A stretch of DNA of 64,000 nt from positions 1,420,979 through 1,484,978 of the forward strand of contig NZ_PTLZ01000001.1 in NCBI RefSeq assembly GCF_003293745.1, given 5' to 3'. Below the pieces are notes generated by a model. It was not told the DNA's origin, ran no database searches, and saw only the letters and a program-made list of their open reading frames with translations. A program made the translations under genes and the position numbers. This document shows, piece after piece, positions 27,053 to 36,576 of the stretch (position 1 is the stretch's first letter; each line of letters opens with the position of its first letter). This DNA comes from Herminiimonas fonticola. GTDB taxonomy: Bacteria > Pseudomonadota > Gammaproteobacteria > Burkholderiales > Burkholderiaceae_D.

Positions 27053-28990
27053 ATGGCCAACATTCTCAGTATCGCGAATAGTGCACTTGCCGCAGCCCAG
27101 GCGGGGCTTGCCACGACCGGGCACAATATCGCAAACCAGAAGACACCTGGCTATAGCCGACAACTGGTGATCCAGGCGTCATTGGGCGGACAAAATCTGG
27201 GTGGCGGTTATATTGGCAGTGGTACCACGGTAGAGACCGTAAGACGCGTCTATAACGATTTCATCGCTACACAAGTCGTCGCTGCGCAAGGTAGTGCCAG
27301 TCAGCTGCAAAGCTACGCTGATCAAATTAGCAAGATCAATAACATGATGGCCGATTCGAGCACTGGCTTAACACCAGTGATTCAGGATTTTTTCAAAGGC
27401 ATACAAGATCTGGTTGCCAATCCTGGTTCTGCCGCATCACGTCAGGCCATGTTGTCGGGTGCAGAGTCATTGGCAGCGCGTTTTCAGACGATGGATGGCC
27501 AGTTTCGCTCGATACGCGAAGGCGTGAACACAGAAATCACCGCCAGCGTTACCAACATCAATGCCTACGCAAAACAGATCAGTCAATTGAATAATGCGAT
27601 TGCAAAAGCGCAGAATTCCGATGGACAACCACCTAACGATTTGCTCGATCAGCGCGATTTTCTGATTGGCGAATTGGCGAAGGAAACCAAAGTAACGGTT
27701 AACAAGCAGAGTAACGGTTACAGCGTGTTTGTCGGTAATGGTCAGCCTTTGGTAGTTGGCACGACGACCTATGAGTTGACGACTGTTGCATCATCAACCG
27801 ACCTCGGACGTTTGGAAGTCGGCTATATCACGAATGGTACGACGGTTACCCTGCCGGAAAATTCGATGACAGGTGGCAAGCTGGGTGGCTTGTTTGAGTT
27901 CCGCAGTAAATCGCTGGATCCAATGCAAAACTCTTTGGGTCGCATCGCGCTGGGTATAGCGGAAACCTTCAATGCGCAACATCGCCTTGGACAAGATCAG
28001 AATGGCGCCTTGGGCGGTGATTTTTTTAACTCGGCACAACCGGCCGTCAATTCCGATTTCAATAACACCGGCACTGCAGTAGTCGGTGCCACGATCAGCA
28101 ACGTCAGTGCACTGACTACCAGCGATTATCGTGTGTCATACGATGGCACCAATTACAGCGTAACGCGGCTTTCCGATAATGCGTCTATGTATTCAGGCGC
28201 GACTTTCCCAACGGCCACCATTGATGGCGTGGATCTGACCATGACGTCCGGTCCGATGGCAGCTGGCGACAAGTATGTTGTTCGGCCTACAGTCAATGGC
28301 GCGGCTGACTTCAATGTGTTGATCAAGGATTTGTCGTCGATTGCCGCCGCCACACCTATCGTTACCGCTGCAACGACTACCAATACCGGTACGGGCGCGA
28401 TCAGCGCCGGCTCCATCAATGCTGCCTTTACTGCAGCGACTGTCGCTACACCTGTAACGCTGACTTACAACGCAGCAGGCGGCACTTTGACCGGTTTCCC
28501 TGCGGCGATGCCGGTGACAGTAACGACGAACGGCGTGGCTACAACTTACGCTGCAGGTGCGCCGGTTCCATATACCGCTGGCTCGACTATTTCGTTTGGC
28601 GGTGCAGAGATCAAACTCAGTGGCGTGCCGGCAGATGGTGACACATTCAAGATCAGCGCAAACGTCAATGGTAGCGGCGATAACCGCAATATGCTGGCGC
28701 TGGGTGAATTACAAACCAAGAATATTTTGCAAGGTGGGACCGCAAACTACAACACAGCTTACAGTCAGTTGGTCAGTCTGGTCGGTAACAAGACGCGCGA
28801 ATTGCAGGTCAATAGCGCTGCTGAAGGTGGTTTGCTGAAAAGTTTGCAAACTACACAGCAATCGGAATCGGGTGTGAATCTGGATGAAGAAGCGACCAAT
28901 TTGCTGCAGTATCAACAGGCGTACCAGGCAGCTGCCAAGGTGATGCAGGCTGTGAGTGACATGTTTGATATTCTGGCTTCCTTACACTGA
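27053..28990 (+). CDS. flgK: Hook-filament junction protein 1 FlgK
   Basis: A 645-aa exported junction protein. The N-terminus ANILSIANSALAAAQAGLATTGHNIANQKTPGYSRQ and the C-terminus SGVNLDEEATNLLQYQQAYQAAAKVMQAVSDMFDILAS are diagnostic (given in family blocks). It is longer than the ~550-aa enterobacterial version because of an Ala/Thr/Gly-rich central insert (about 420-540). FlgN is its export chaperone. No good ribosome-binding site is seen besides AAAGAAA. Confidence 0.95.
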   Translation: MANILSIANSALAAAQAGLATTGHNIANQKTPGYSRQLVIQASLGGQNLGGGYIGSGTTVETVRRVYNDFIATQVVAAQGSASQLQSYADQISKINNMMADSSTGLTPVIQDFFKGIQDLVANPGSAASRQAMLSGAESLAARFQTMDGQFRSIREGVNTEITASVTNINAYAKQISQLNNAIAKAQNSDGQPPNDLLDQRDFLIGELAKETKVTVNKQSNGYSVFVGNGQPLVVGTTTYELTTVASSTDLGRLEVGYITNGTTVTLPENSMTGGKLGGLFEFRSKSLDPMQNSLGRIALGIAETFNAQHRLGQDQNGALGGDFFNSAQPAVNSDFNNTGTAVVGATISNVSALTTSDYRVSYDGTNYSVTRLSDNASMYSGATFPTATIDGVDLTMTSGPMAAGDKYVVRPTVNGAADFNVLIKDLSSIAAATPIVTAATTTNTGTGAISAGSINAAFTAATVATPVTLTYNAAGGTLTGFPAAMPVTVTTNGVATTYAAGAPVPYTAGSTISFGGAEIKLSGVPADGDTFKISANVNGSGDNRNMLALGELQTKNILQGGTANYNTAYSQLVSLVGNKTRELQVNSAAEGGLLKSLQTTQQSESGVNLDEEATNLLQYQQAYQAAAKVMQAVSDMFDILASLH

Positions 28991-29005
28991 TAGGAACACT
29001 TAATC

Positions 29006-30220
29006 ATGCGTATCAGTACAAATACAATGTATGAGTTGGGCTCGCGTCAGATCAGCGACCTGCAGTCTGCATTAGTCAAGACACAGCAACAGGTTTCCAG
29101 CGGTATGCGTATTTTGACGCCGGCGGATGATCCTGTCGCGGCAGCAGCAGCATTGGGTATGGATCAGGCTTTGGCCATCAACGATCAGTTTGCGCTCAAT
29201 CGTTCTAACGCTAAAAGCTCATTATCTGAAGAAGAAAGCATTTTGCAAAGCGTCACTTTGCTTTTGCAGTCGGTCAAGGATGTTGTGGTTGGTGCCGGTA
29301 ATGGCGCGCTGGATGACCAGCAGCGGCAGATGTATGCGACCCAGTTACGCAGTAATTTTGATGAATTGATGGGGCTTGCGAATTCACGCGACAGCAGTGG
29401 CAATTATATTTTTGCCGGCTATCAAACAGGCGTACAGCCATATAATCAATCTGCCACCGGTGCTACTTATAGCGGTGACCAGGGACAACGCTTGCTGCAG
29501 GTGGGGGCGGCGCGTCAAATGGCAGTGAGCGATGCGGGTTCTACCGTATTTGAAAGCGGCATGAACGGCAATGGACGTTTTGTTACTGCAGCCGGCGCAG
29601 CCAATACTGGCACTGGTTTGATCAGTACCGGTGCGGTAATCGATCAGACGCAATTGACTGGCAATGACTATGCCGTCACGTTCTCTATCGATGCAGCTGG
29701 TGTCACGACCTATCTGGTGACAGAAACGCCACCGCCGGCGATTCCGGCTACGCCACAACCCTATGTGAGCGGACAAGCGATCAGTTTTGGCGGCATGCAA
29801 TTCGACATTAAAGGTGCACCAGCGAATGGTGATACTTTTAGCGTGAAACCTAGTCAAAAACAAAGTGTTTTCACGGTAATTACCGATCTGCTGGCAACCA
29901 TTTCAACGACTTCGGTTGGCGCTCAAGGGCAAACCCGATTGGCGAATGGTCTGGCTGCAGCAAATAACAGTATCGCCAATGCGCTTGATAATGTATCTGC
30001 TGTACGCACGACAATAGGTTCGCGCTTGAAGGAAATCGATAACCTCGATAGCGCAGGATCTGATTTGAAAGTCAAATACACAGCGACTTTGAAGCAATTG
30101 CAGGAAGTCGATCCTGTAGAGGCATATTCAAGCTTTACGCAGCAACAGTACACACTGGAAGCAGCACGTCAGTCGTTTATCAAAATCTCCGGCTTGTCAC
30201 TGTTCAATATGTTGAACTGA
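29006..30220 (+). CDS. flgL: Hook-filament junction protein 3 FlgL
   Basis: A 404-aa junction protein joining FlgK to flagellin. The N-terminus RISTNTMYELGSRQISDLQSALVKTQQQVSSGMRILTPADDP and the C-terminus VEAYSSFTQQQYTLEAARQSFIKISGLSLFNML are the FlgL pattern (in family blocks). A central insert (about 190-285) makes it longer than the ~317-aa enteric form. It starts 15 bp after flgK and ends just before a long perfect hairpin. Confidence 0.95.
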   Translation: MRISTNTMYELGSRQISDLQSALVKTQQQVSSGMRILTPADDPVAAAAALGMDQALAINDQFALNRSNAKSSLSEEESILQSVTLLLQSVKDVVVGAGNGALDDQQRQMYATQLRSNFDELMGLANSRDSSGNYIFAGYQTGVQPYNQSATGATYSGDQGQRLLQVGAARQMAVSDAGSTVFESGMNGNGRFVTAAGAANTGTGLISTGAVIDQTQLTGNDYAVTFSIDAAGVTTYLVTETPPPAIPATPQPYVSGQAISFGGMQFDIKGAPANGDTFSVKPSQKQSVFTVITDLLATISTTSVGAQGQTRLANGLAAANNSIANALDNVSAVRTTIGSRLKEIDNLDSAGSDLKVKYTATLKQLQEVDPVEAYSSFTQQQYTLEAARQSFIKISGLSLFNMLN

Positions 30221-30262
30221 TTGAATGGTTTGTTCTTGTTACGGCAAGAACAAACCATTCAA
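30221..30262. terminator. 18-bp perfect inverted repeat between convergent flgL and fliR
   Basis: An 18-base arm, a TTACGG loop and the exact reverse complement of the arm. It starts directly at the flgL stop and ends 10 bp before the fliR stop. It lacks a long T-run, so it may act as a transcript end for both operons by structure. Confidence 0.6.
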
Positions 30263-30272
30263 AACCATGCGC

Positions 30273-31067
30273 TTACTGCTGCAGCGGTGCCAGCGCCACG
30301 GTAATTCTTCCCATCGCATCGATTCCTTCCTGCATCAGATTGATGAACGGATTCATCAAGTAAGGCAGCACGACGCCTATCATGATGAAGCCGACGCCTA
30401 TCGTGATCGGAAAACCGATACCAAAAATATTCAGTTGCGGTGCGGCGCGGGTCAAGATTCCGAGCGCGATATTCGTGATCAGCAGGGCGGCGACCATAGG
30501 CAGGGACAGTTGTACGCCTGCGCTGAAAATCCGCCCGCCCCATTTGACGATTTCGAACAAACCCGCAGTCGAAACGAAGCTGCCCGTAATCGGCAAAAGC
30601 TCAAAGCTTTTTGCAAGTGTCGATAGCACTACCAGATGCAGGTTAGTGGCGAGATAAATCATCAAGATCAACAGTGCCAGGAACTGGCTGATTGCCGAGG
30701 TACGCGCACGCGTTTGCGGATCGAAAAAACTCGCGAAACCCAGGCCCATCGTCATGCCGGTAATTTCACCCGCCATTTCAACGCCGGCAAACACAATCCG
30801 CATCGCAAAGCCCATTGTCAGGCCTATCAGCAACTGCTGCATCAAAATCAGAAAGCCGGTGGACGATATCGGATCCATCGCAGGCATGGCCGGGACGGTA
30901 GGCGCAATGATCAACGCCAGCATGATGCCGAGGCTGATCTTGACGCGCGCTGGGACGCTGACATTGCCGAACAAGGGCGCGACAGCAATCAATCCCATGA
31001 TCCGTGTAAGCGGCCACAGAAGTGAGGCGATCCAGGTATTGAGTTCGGCGCTGGTGATGCTGATCAT
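30273..31067 (-). CDS. fliR: Flagellar export apparatus protein FliR
   Basis: A 264-aa inner-membrane component of the type III export gate, with about six to seven hydrophobic segments. Family blocks: WPLTRIMGLIAVAPLFGN, AGEITGMTMGLGFASFFDP and the C-terminal GIGFPITIGVGFIMIGVVLPYLMNPF. It assembles with FliP and FliQ into the export channel, and it ends the fliLMNOPQR-type operon. Confidence 0.96.
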   Translation of the reverse strand: MISITSAELNTWIASLLWPLTRIMGLIAVAPLFGNVSVPARVKISLGIMLALIIAPTVPAMPAMDPISSTGFLILMQQLLIGLTMGFAMRIVFAGVEMAGEITGMTMGLGFASFFDPQTRARTSAISQFLALLILMIYLATNLHLVVLSTLAKSFELLPITGSFVSTAGLFEIVKWGGRIFSAGVQLSLPMVAALLITNIALGILTRAAPQLNIFGIGFPITIGVGFIMIGVVLPYLMNPFINLMQEGIDAMGRITVALAPLQQ

Positions 31068-31101
31068 GCGATCGGTGACTGCGAGAGAGACGGCATTGCC
31101 G

Positions 31102-31371
31102 CTAGCTGACCAGCAGTGGGATATTGGTAAACATTTCGCGCATGTAATCCAGCATGACGGTCAACATCCACGGACCGGCAATCACCAATGCGACAAAAAT
31201 CCCAACTAGTTTTGGAATGAAGGAAAGCGTGGTTTCATTGATCTGTGTTGCCGCCTGGAAGATGCTGACAACCAAGCCGATCGCGAGTGCGATCAGCAAC
31301 ATGGGCGCTGCCACCATCAAGGTGACTTCAATTGCATGGCGCCCCATAGTCATAACGCTTTCGGGAGTCAT
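31102..31371 (-). CDS. fliQ: Flagellar export apparatus protein FliQ
   Basis: An 89-aa protein with two membrane segments (about 15-38 and 50-75). TPESVMTMGRHAIEVTLMVAAPMLL and the FQAATQINETTLSFIPKLV loop are highly conserved in FliQ. It is the gate's small subunit, with 10 bp to fliP and 34 bp to fliR. Confidence 0.96.
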   Translation of the reverse strand: MTPESVMTMGRHAIEVTLMVAAPMLLIALAIGLVVSIFQAATQINETTLSFIPKLVGIFVALVIAGPWMLTVMLDYMREMFTNIPLLVS

Positions 31372-31381
31372 CGCAAAATCC

Positions 31382-32149
31382 TCAGTAAAAACTCTGTGCC
31401 AGCGAGCCGATCAGCAACTGCCAACCGTCGACCAGTACAAACAGCATCAGCTTGAACGGCAATGCCACAATCGATGGCGACACCATCATCATACCCATGG
31501 ACATCAGCACACTGGCGACCACCATATCGATGATCAAGAATGGAATGAAGATGGCGAAGCTGATTTGAAATGCGGTTTTCAATTCACTGGTGATAAATGC
31601 CGGTACCAATATACGCAGTGGAATATCTTCCGGACCTTGCAATTCCGGCCCTTTGGATAATTTGACGTACAGCGCCAGATCCGACTCGCGCGTCTGCTTG
31701 ACCATGAAGGTTTTCAAGGGGGCGACAGCCTTCTCCATGGCTTCTTCCATCTTGATCTTGTTGGCAGTGAAGGGCTGGTAAGCATCAACATAAATTTTGT
31801 CCAGCACTGGGCTCATGACAAACAGGGTCAGAAATAGCGCGAGGCCGATAATGACTTGATTCGGTGGCGAGCTTTGTGTGCCCAGTGCCTGGCGCAATAA
31901 AGACAACACGATGATGATGCGCGTAAAGCTGGTCATCATCAGCAGCACGGCAGGCAGGAATGACAAGCCGGTCAGCAGCAATAGTGTTTGCAGGCTGAGC
32001 GAATAAGTCTGGCCGCCACCTGCAGTTGGCGTGCTGGTAAATGCAGGCAAGCCTGCTTGCTGTGCCATCGCTGCCATAGGCAAAGCCAGCAATAGCGGCA
32101 GTGTTGCGGTCAACAAACGACGCAGCATAGGGGATGAATTATTGGGCAT
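31382..32149 (-). CDS. fliP: Flagellar export apparatus protein FliP
   Basis: A 255-aa export-gate subunit with a signal peptide ([24 protein letters not shown] within the N-terminus, seen as a cleaved leader in FliP) and four membrane segments. Core blocks: [50 protein letters not shown] and the C-terminal [21 protein letters not shown]. The ATG at 32149 overlaps the fliO end by 11 bp (coupling). A start at 32128 (MLRRLL) is a realistic alternative, since neither has a clear ribosome-binding site. Confidence 0.95.
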   Translation of the reverse strand: MPNNSSPMLRRLLTATLPLLLALPMAAMAQQAGLPAFTSTPTAGGGQTYSLSLQTLLLLTGLSFLPAVLLMMTSFTRIIIVLSLLRQALGTQSSPPNQVIIGLALFLTLFVMSPVLDKIYVDAYQPFTANKIKMEEAMEKAVAPLKTFMVKQTRESDLALYVKLSKGPELQGPEDIPLRILVPAFITSELKTAFQISFAIFIPFLIIDMVVASVLMSMGMMMVSPSIVALPFKLMLFVLVDGWQLLIGSLAQSFY

Positions 32150-32576
32150 TGCGTTTTTCGATTGTTTGCGCGAGCCAGCTCGAAAAGTTTTTCGATGGTG
32201 CTGCATCGGTGACTATCGTTGTTTCCTGCTTGGCCATCGTGGCCAGTGCATTGACGCGACCTGGTGCAACGCCGACGACTATCCATTGATCGGCTATTTC
32301 GACCACCATGACGCGCTCGCGATTGCCGACGCTGACACCACCGATGATTTTGATTTGCGCAGCGTTATTGCCTTTGGCGGTATTAAAACGACGTAACACC
32401 CATGCTGCGGCAGCCATCAAACCAAGTACCACCAGCAAACCCAAGGTGACTTGCATCAGATTGCCGGCCGTGGATGTGGCCGATGTGCTGGTGGTCGCTG
32501 CCGTACTTGCAGCAGTTTGCGCGTGAGCCGCGCTTATCGAAAACAGTGCAGCTAAAAAGGAAAAAGCACGAATCAT
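32139..32576 (-). CDS. fliO: Flagellar biosynthesis protein FliO
   Basis: A 145-aa single-span membrane protein that helps FliP assemble. It has an N-terminal signal-like stretch, an Ala/Thr/Ser-rich linker, a membrane segment at about 42-62, then the FliO cytoplasmic domain with [29 protein letters not shown], the recognisable block. It overlaps both fliN (ATGA) and fliP. Confidence 0.93.
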   Translation of the reverse strand: MIRAFSFLAALFSISAAHAQTAASTAATTSTSATSTAGNLMQVTLGLLVVLGLMAAAAWVLRRFNTAKGNNAAQIKIIGGVSVGNRERVMVVEIADQWIVVGVAPGRVNALATMAKQETTIVTDAAPSKNFSSWLAQTIEKRNAQ

Positions 32577-32998
32577 CTGTTCAACTTGCGGATGCGTTCA
32601 GACGGAGTGATGATATCCGTCAGGCGGATACCAAACTTGTCATTGACGACCACGACTTCACCCTGCGCAATCAAACAGCCATTGACCAAGACGTCCATCG
32701 GTTCACCTGCCAGGCCATCGAGTTCGACAACCGAACCCTGTGCCAATTGCAGCAGATTTTTGATAGCGATTTTGGTACGGCCAAGTTCAACCGTCAGTTG
32801 CACTGGAATATCGAGAATGAAGTCGATATCGTTGTGCGTGCCGGTCTTCATGTCGCCGCCGGCAAAATCCTTGAATACGGTCGCCGTTGCCGGTTTAGGA
32901 GCAAGTGCAGCAGCTTCCGCTTCTGTCTGCTCCTGCTCGGCCATGGCCGCACCCCAATCGTCTTCTGCGATGCTTTGGGATTCGTTTTCGTCACTCAT
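32573..32998 (-). CDS. fliN: Flagellar motor switch protein FliN
   Basis: A 141-aa C-ring protein. The acidic/Ala-rich N-terminus (about 1-55) is followed by the SpoA domain (about 60-138): DIPVQLTVELGRTKIAIKNLLQLAQGSVVELDGLAGEPMDVLVNGCLIAQGEVVVVNDKFGIRL in family order. It binds FliM and the export ATPase complex through FliH. It overlaps fliM by 8 bp and fliO by 4 bp. Confidence 0.96.
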   Translation of the reverse strand: MSDENESQSIAEDDWGAAMAEQEQTEAEAAALAPKPATATVFKDFAGGDMKTGTHNDIDFILDIPVQLTVELGRTKIAIKNLLQLAQGSVVELDGLAGEPMDVLVNGCLIAQGEVVVVNDKFGIRLTDIITPSERIRKLNR

Positions 32999-33989
32999 GT
33001 TCTTCTCCTTGCAGTGAGTCGTTTGCGCTGTAGATCAGTTTTTCCACACGCAATGCATATTGGCCATTCAATTTTCCGTACGAACATTCCATTACCGGTA
33101 CGCCATCGACTTCTGCAGTGATGTGATCCGGTACGGCGATCGAGATGACATCGCCGACTTTCATGTTGAGGATGTCGCCCAGCGTGACATTGGCCGAGCC
33201 CATGTTCGCCAGAATTTCTACTTCTGCAGTCTGGATCTGCTGCGTCATCAGACGTATCCAGCGCTTGTCCATTTCCAGCGTTTCGCCCTGCATGCTGCTG
33301 GTCAGCAGATCGCGGATCGGTTCGATCATCGAGTAGGGCACGCAGAAATGCAGATCGCCGCTCACCGGCCCCAGTTCGATTGTGAAGGTGGTGGCAACCA
33401 CAACTTCATTCGGCGTCGCAATGTTGGCGAACTGCGTATTCATTTCCGAACGGATGTATTCGAACTCGACCGGATACACAGGCTCCCACGATTTTGCGTA
33501 GGTTTCGAAAATGATTTCGAGTATGCGTTGAATGATGCGTTGTTCAGTCTGGGTAAAATCGCGGCCTTCGACGCGGGTATGGAAGCGTCCATCGCCGCCG
33601 AACAAGTTATCGACCAGCAGGAACACCAGATTTGGATCGATGACGATCAAACCGATGCCGCGCAGCGGCTTCATGTGCATCAGATTCAGGTTGGTCGGTA
33701 CGACCAGATTGCGTATGAATTCGCTGTATTTGGAAACGCGCACAGGACCGATAGAAACCTCAGCACTGCGGTGCAGGAAGTTGAACAGGCCGATGCGCAA
33801 CAAGCGTGAAAAACGTTCATTGATAATTTCCAGCGTCGGCATGCGACCGCGCACGATACGCTCCTGGGTCGCCAGATTGTACGGACGTACGCCCGCTGAA
33901 TCTTCTGGTTTGCCAGTCTCATCCTGATCGCCGTTGACACCCTTTAGAAGGGCATCAACTTCTTCTTGTGAGAGGAAATTATCGGCCAT
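32991..33989 (-). CDS. fliM: Flagellar motor switch protein FliM
   Basis: A 332-aa C-ring protein that receives phospho-CheY. The N-terminal CheY-binding peptide FLSQEEVDALL is present (residues 4-14), then the middle CheC-like domain and a C-terminal SpoA domain (ILNMKVGDVISIAVPDHITAEVDG). The length is typical. It sits between fliL (3 bp) and fliN (overlap). Confidence 0.97.
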   Translation of the reverse strand: MADNFLSQEEVDALLKGVNGDQDETGKPEDSAGVRPYNLATQERIVRGRMPTLEIINERFSRLLRIGLFNFLHRSAEVSIGPVRVSKYSEFIRNLVVPTNLNLMHMKPLRGIGLIVIDPNLVFLLVDNLFGGDGRFHTRVEGRDFTQTEQRIIQRILEIIFETYAKSWEPVYPVEFEYIRSEMNTQFANIATPNEVVVATTFTIELGPVSGDLHFCVPYSMIEPIRDLLTSSMQGETLEMDKRWIRLMTQQIQTAEVEILANMGSANVTLGDILNMKVGDVISIAVPDHITAEVDGVPVMECSYGKLNGQYALRVEKLIYSANDSLQGEEHE

Positions 33990-33992
33990 GGT

Positions 33993-34493
33993 TTATTGCA
34001 CGACGAATGAGGTAAACAGTACGTTGCTTACCTTGATGGTCGGTCCTTGTGGTGTAAACGGTTGCTTGAAAATGTTTAAAATTTCATCGGACAACTTGTT
34101 CTTGCCTTCGACGCTCAAGATTTCTGAAGCCTTTTTACTCGACAACAGCAGCAACATGCGACTACGCACATGCGGCAGATATAACTTGATTAACTCAACT
34201 TGAGCCTGATCAGAAACTTGCAGCGTCACGCTGGTTTGCAAAAACTGTTCGCCGTTTTCAGCCTGCAGATTGACGGTGAATGCTTCCATGGGCAAAAACA
34301 CAGGTGGCTTTGCGTCCGCGGTTTTTTCTGCAGCATGTGCCGGTGCTACCGCTTTTTGAGTCATGAAATACCATGCACCAGCGCCACCACCAGCCAATAG
34401 GATAGCCAAAGCAAGCACGATAATCAGTGTTTTTGATTTTTTCGGCTTTGCTTCGTCCGCGCTGGTTGCTTTAGGAGCTGCTTTTGTTGCCAT
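33993..34493 (-). CDS. fliL: Flagellar basal-body protein FliL
   Basis: A 166-aa single-span inner-membrane protein around the stator. A Lys/Ala-rich cytoplasmic head of ~22 residues, a membrane segment at about 23-44 (LIIVLALAILLAGGGAGAWYF), then a periplasmic FliL domain with MEAFTVNLQ and the C-terminal VSNVLFTSFVVQ. First gene of the fliLMNOPQR operon; its promoter should lie in the 387-bp gap upstream. Confidence 0.94.
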   Translation of the reverse strand: MATKAAPKATSADEAKPKKSKTLIIVLALAILLAGGGAGAWYFMTQKAVAPAHAAEKTADAKPPVFLPMEAFTVNLQAENGEQFLQTSVTLQVSDQAQVELIKLYLPHVRSRMLLLLSSKKASEILSVEGKNKLSDEILNIFKQPFTPQGPTIKVSNVLFTSFVVQ

Positions 34494-34880
34494 CTGTTTT
34501 CCTCAAGTGCGGAATGCTTTTTTTCATGCATACCATTATTAAAAAAAAACGACACACAGGATGCATTGAAAAGAGAGGGGAACATGACGCATATCGTCGT
34601 ATTCACGCTTTCCCGTCCTGTGGTCGCTTCTTTTCGCGAGTACCGTAAGGCCAAAAAGTCGCCAATTACAGGATCCCTGCTTAAGGTGCTATTAAACCAT
34701 TATTAATTGCGACAGACACCCGCATCGTGCGAAAAAACAATACGATTTTTGATGGACGTATGCGAGTGCGTCATCGGATCCAACGCCAAATTCGCAAGAT
34801 GAGTTGAGTTGTGGGTACACGGGACTTGCATGGGAAAGGCCAAGTCTTCGCGAAATGGCTTGCGTGCTTGGCGGAACTAC
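34494..34880. other. 387-bp gap between fliL and fliK
   Basis: No open frame here resembles a protein, and no clear hairpin terminator or sigma-28 site is seen. It separates the fliK-to-fliF and fliL-to-fliR operons and should hold the fliL promoter, probably FlhDC-dependent. No FlhDC box could be assigned by eye. Confidence 0.5.
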
Positions 34881-36077
34881 TCAGGCAAACGTGTCGACAA
34901 TGCCGTTGCCGACAGTCGGAACAGGCACGTGACTGACATGAACGACAGGTTCAGCTGCATTGCTGTTTTGACCCGATTGGCGTCCGCCCTGGCGTTGTTC
35001 GCTGAAGGCGTTTTGCTGATTCTGCGTACCGGCACTAACGTTGGACTGGCCGAGTTGAATGCCGGCGTCGTTCAGCATCTCGCGCAAACGCGGCATGGCG
35101 GCTTCCAGCGCATGCCGGACTTCAGGCTGATGTGCAGTGAAGTTTGCGGTGGCCTGATTATTGGCGACGTTCAAGGTTACTTGCATAGGGCCGAGATCGG
35201 GCGGGTTCAAGGTCAGGGTCGCGGTTTGTTGCGCACCCTGAACCATCCACACTACTTTTTGCCCCAGTGCTTGGCTCCAATCCGGGCTGCCGACTTGTGG
35301 TGCCAGTTTATTGGAGTGTACGGCGCTTGTTTCAGCCAACTGCTGAAGTGCAGCAGTGCTGACGGCGGCGATGGCTTGCGGATTGGCTACGGTTTCAGCT
35401 GTTTTTGGCACTGCGATGGCGACGGCTGCTGCCAGGTCGACTTCGGGTTTTGCCGATGTCGCAGCTGCGACTGGTGCTTTGCTGCCATCGCCGGCTGCTG
35501 TCGCTGCTTTATCAAGTGCGGCGACGAAATCAGATTTTTTGCCTATCGCGTCTTTTTCGCTGATGGTCGTTGCAGTCGTACCGATGCCGAGCGTGGTATC
35601 CAGCTTGGCATCTATATCGGTGATCTTCGCGCTTGCGGCAGTTTCAACAGCAGCATCTGTTACAGGCGTTTGTGCAACTGCTGTATTGGCTTGCGTCAAG
35701 GCCGCCACAAAAGCGAGCAACTCGGCGGAAGGGCCGGCGACGATCGCATCGGCATCTTCTTTTTTGCCATCGACGAGCGCTGCCGCTTTGTCGTCATCCG
35801 TAGCTTTGGCAGCATCAGTGGTGCCAGACGCTTCGCTTGCATTGCCTGCGTTGTTAGTAGTGCCGTTTGCCGATTTGTCGTCTTTGCCTGACGTGTCTTT
35901 TTGTGTGTTTTTGCTTACTTCATTATTTGTGTTGCCAGCATTGTTGCGATCGGCGATTTCACGCGTAAGAACCTGATTGAATGCGCCAGCCTCGGACGAA
36001 GCAGATGCATCCTGCTTGCTGTTGTTCGCCGCTGGAGTCAATACGGCAAGTGGGCTATTGATCGCTGGAGTATTCAT
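34881..36077 (-). CDS. fliK: Flagellar hook-length control protein FliK
   Basis: A 398-aa exported molecular ruler. The long N-terminal part (about 1-270) is rich in Ala, Thr, Asp and Lys with few hydrophobics, as in ruler regions. The C-terminal Flg_hook domain (about 285-370) contains DWSQALGQKVVWMVQGAQQTATLTLNPPDLGPMQVTLNVANNQATANF and VRHALEAAMPRLREML (family order), which contacts FlhB to switch substrate. The ATG at 36077 (MNTPAIN) is preferred over a longer Arg/Lys-rich frame that overlaps fliJ. A second FliK-like protein is encoded at 43251-44393. Confidence 0.92.
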   Translation of the reverse strand: MNTPAINSPLAVLTPAANNSKQDASASSEAGAFNQVLTREIADRNNAGNTNNEVSKNTQKDTSGKDDKSANGTTNNAGNASEASGTTDAAKATDDDKAAALVDGKKEDADAIVAGPSAELLAFVAALTQANTAVAQTPVTDAAVETAASAKITDIDAKLDTTLGIGTTATTISEKDAIGKKSDFVAALDKAATAAGDGSKAPVAAATSAKPEVDLAAAVAIAVPKTAETVANPQAIAAVSTAALQQLAETSAVHSNKLAPQVGSPDWSQALGQKVVWMVQGAQQTATLTLNPPDLGPMQVTLNVANNQATANFTAHQPEVRHALEAAMPRLREMLNDAGIQLGQSNVSAGTQNQQNAFSEQRQGGRQSGQNSNAAEPVVHVSHVPVPTVGNGIVDTFA

Positions 36078-36100
36078 TATTCTGCCGCCTGTTTGGTCGT

Positions 36101-36541
36101 TTATCTTTTGTACAGATACTGTCTTGCTGCGTGTTCGTCTGTCTGTTTTTGGTCGCGCTTGTTTTCTGCCAGTTGCTTGGCTTTCAAAGCCCGATTTGCC
36201 AATGTTCCGTATGACATGCGTTTGCGTTCGCTGGCTTGCCATGCCGATCGTTCGCGATCTACACGTGCATGAGCATCCCGCACTACCAATTGCTGACCGC
36301 TGATTGCCTGTTCCAGCTTGTCCATGAAAATCTGAAAATTGCGGTAGCCCATTGCAGTCAAACCAGTCGTCAGGTTTTGCTGAAAACGCGCTGAATAATC
36401 GTCGCGATATTGCAGCAGCAAGGCCAGCTTTTGTTCTGTTTCCTCGGCCGCTTTCATGCAGCGTCCCAAACGTACAGCAGCCTCGTCAGTCTCCTTGGTT
36501 GCCAGTTCTATCAGTGTGTCCAGTGCAGAGGAGGTGGCCAT
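36101..36541 (-). CDS. fliJ: Flagellar export protein FliJ
   Basis: A 146-aa coiled-coil protein, the central stalk that couples FliI ATPase to the export gate. It is almost wholly helical and charged, with EAAVRLGRCMKAAEETEQKLALLLQYRDDYSARF and a C-terminal KAKQLAENKRDQKQTDEHAARQ. Position between fliI and fliK is standard. Confidence 0.92.
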   Translation of the reverse strand: MATSSALDTLIELATKETDEAAVRLGRCMKAAEETEQKLALLLQYRDDYSARFQQNLTTGLTAMGYRNFQIFMDKLEQAISGQQLVVRDAHARVDRERSAWQASERKRMSYGTLANRALKAKQLAENKRDQKQTDEHAARQYLYKR

Positions 36542-36576
36542 TTTGGGTAATTATATTTTTTGGTGGAGAAATTCCA

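Noticed and set aside
34809..35891. 360-aa open frame on the plus strand across fliK
   Set aside because: It is antisense to a clear FliK gene, Cys/Arg/Gly-rich, and has no domain. It is a shadow of low-complexity Ala/Thr codons.
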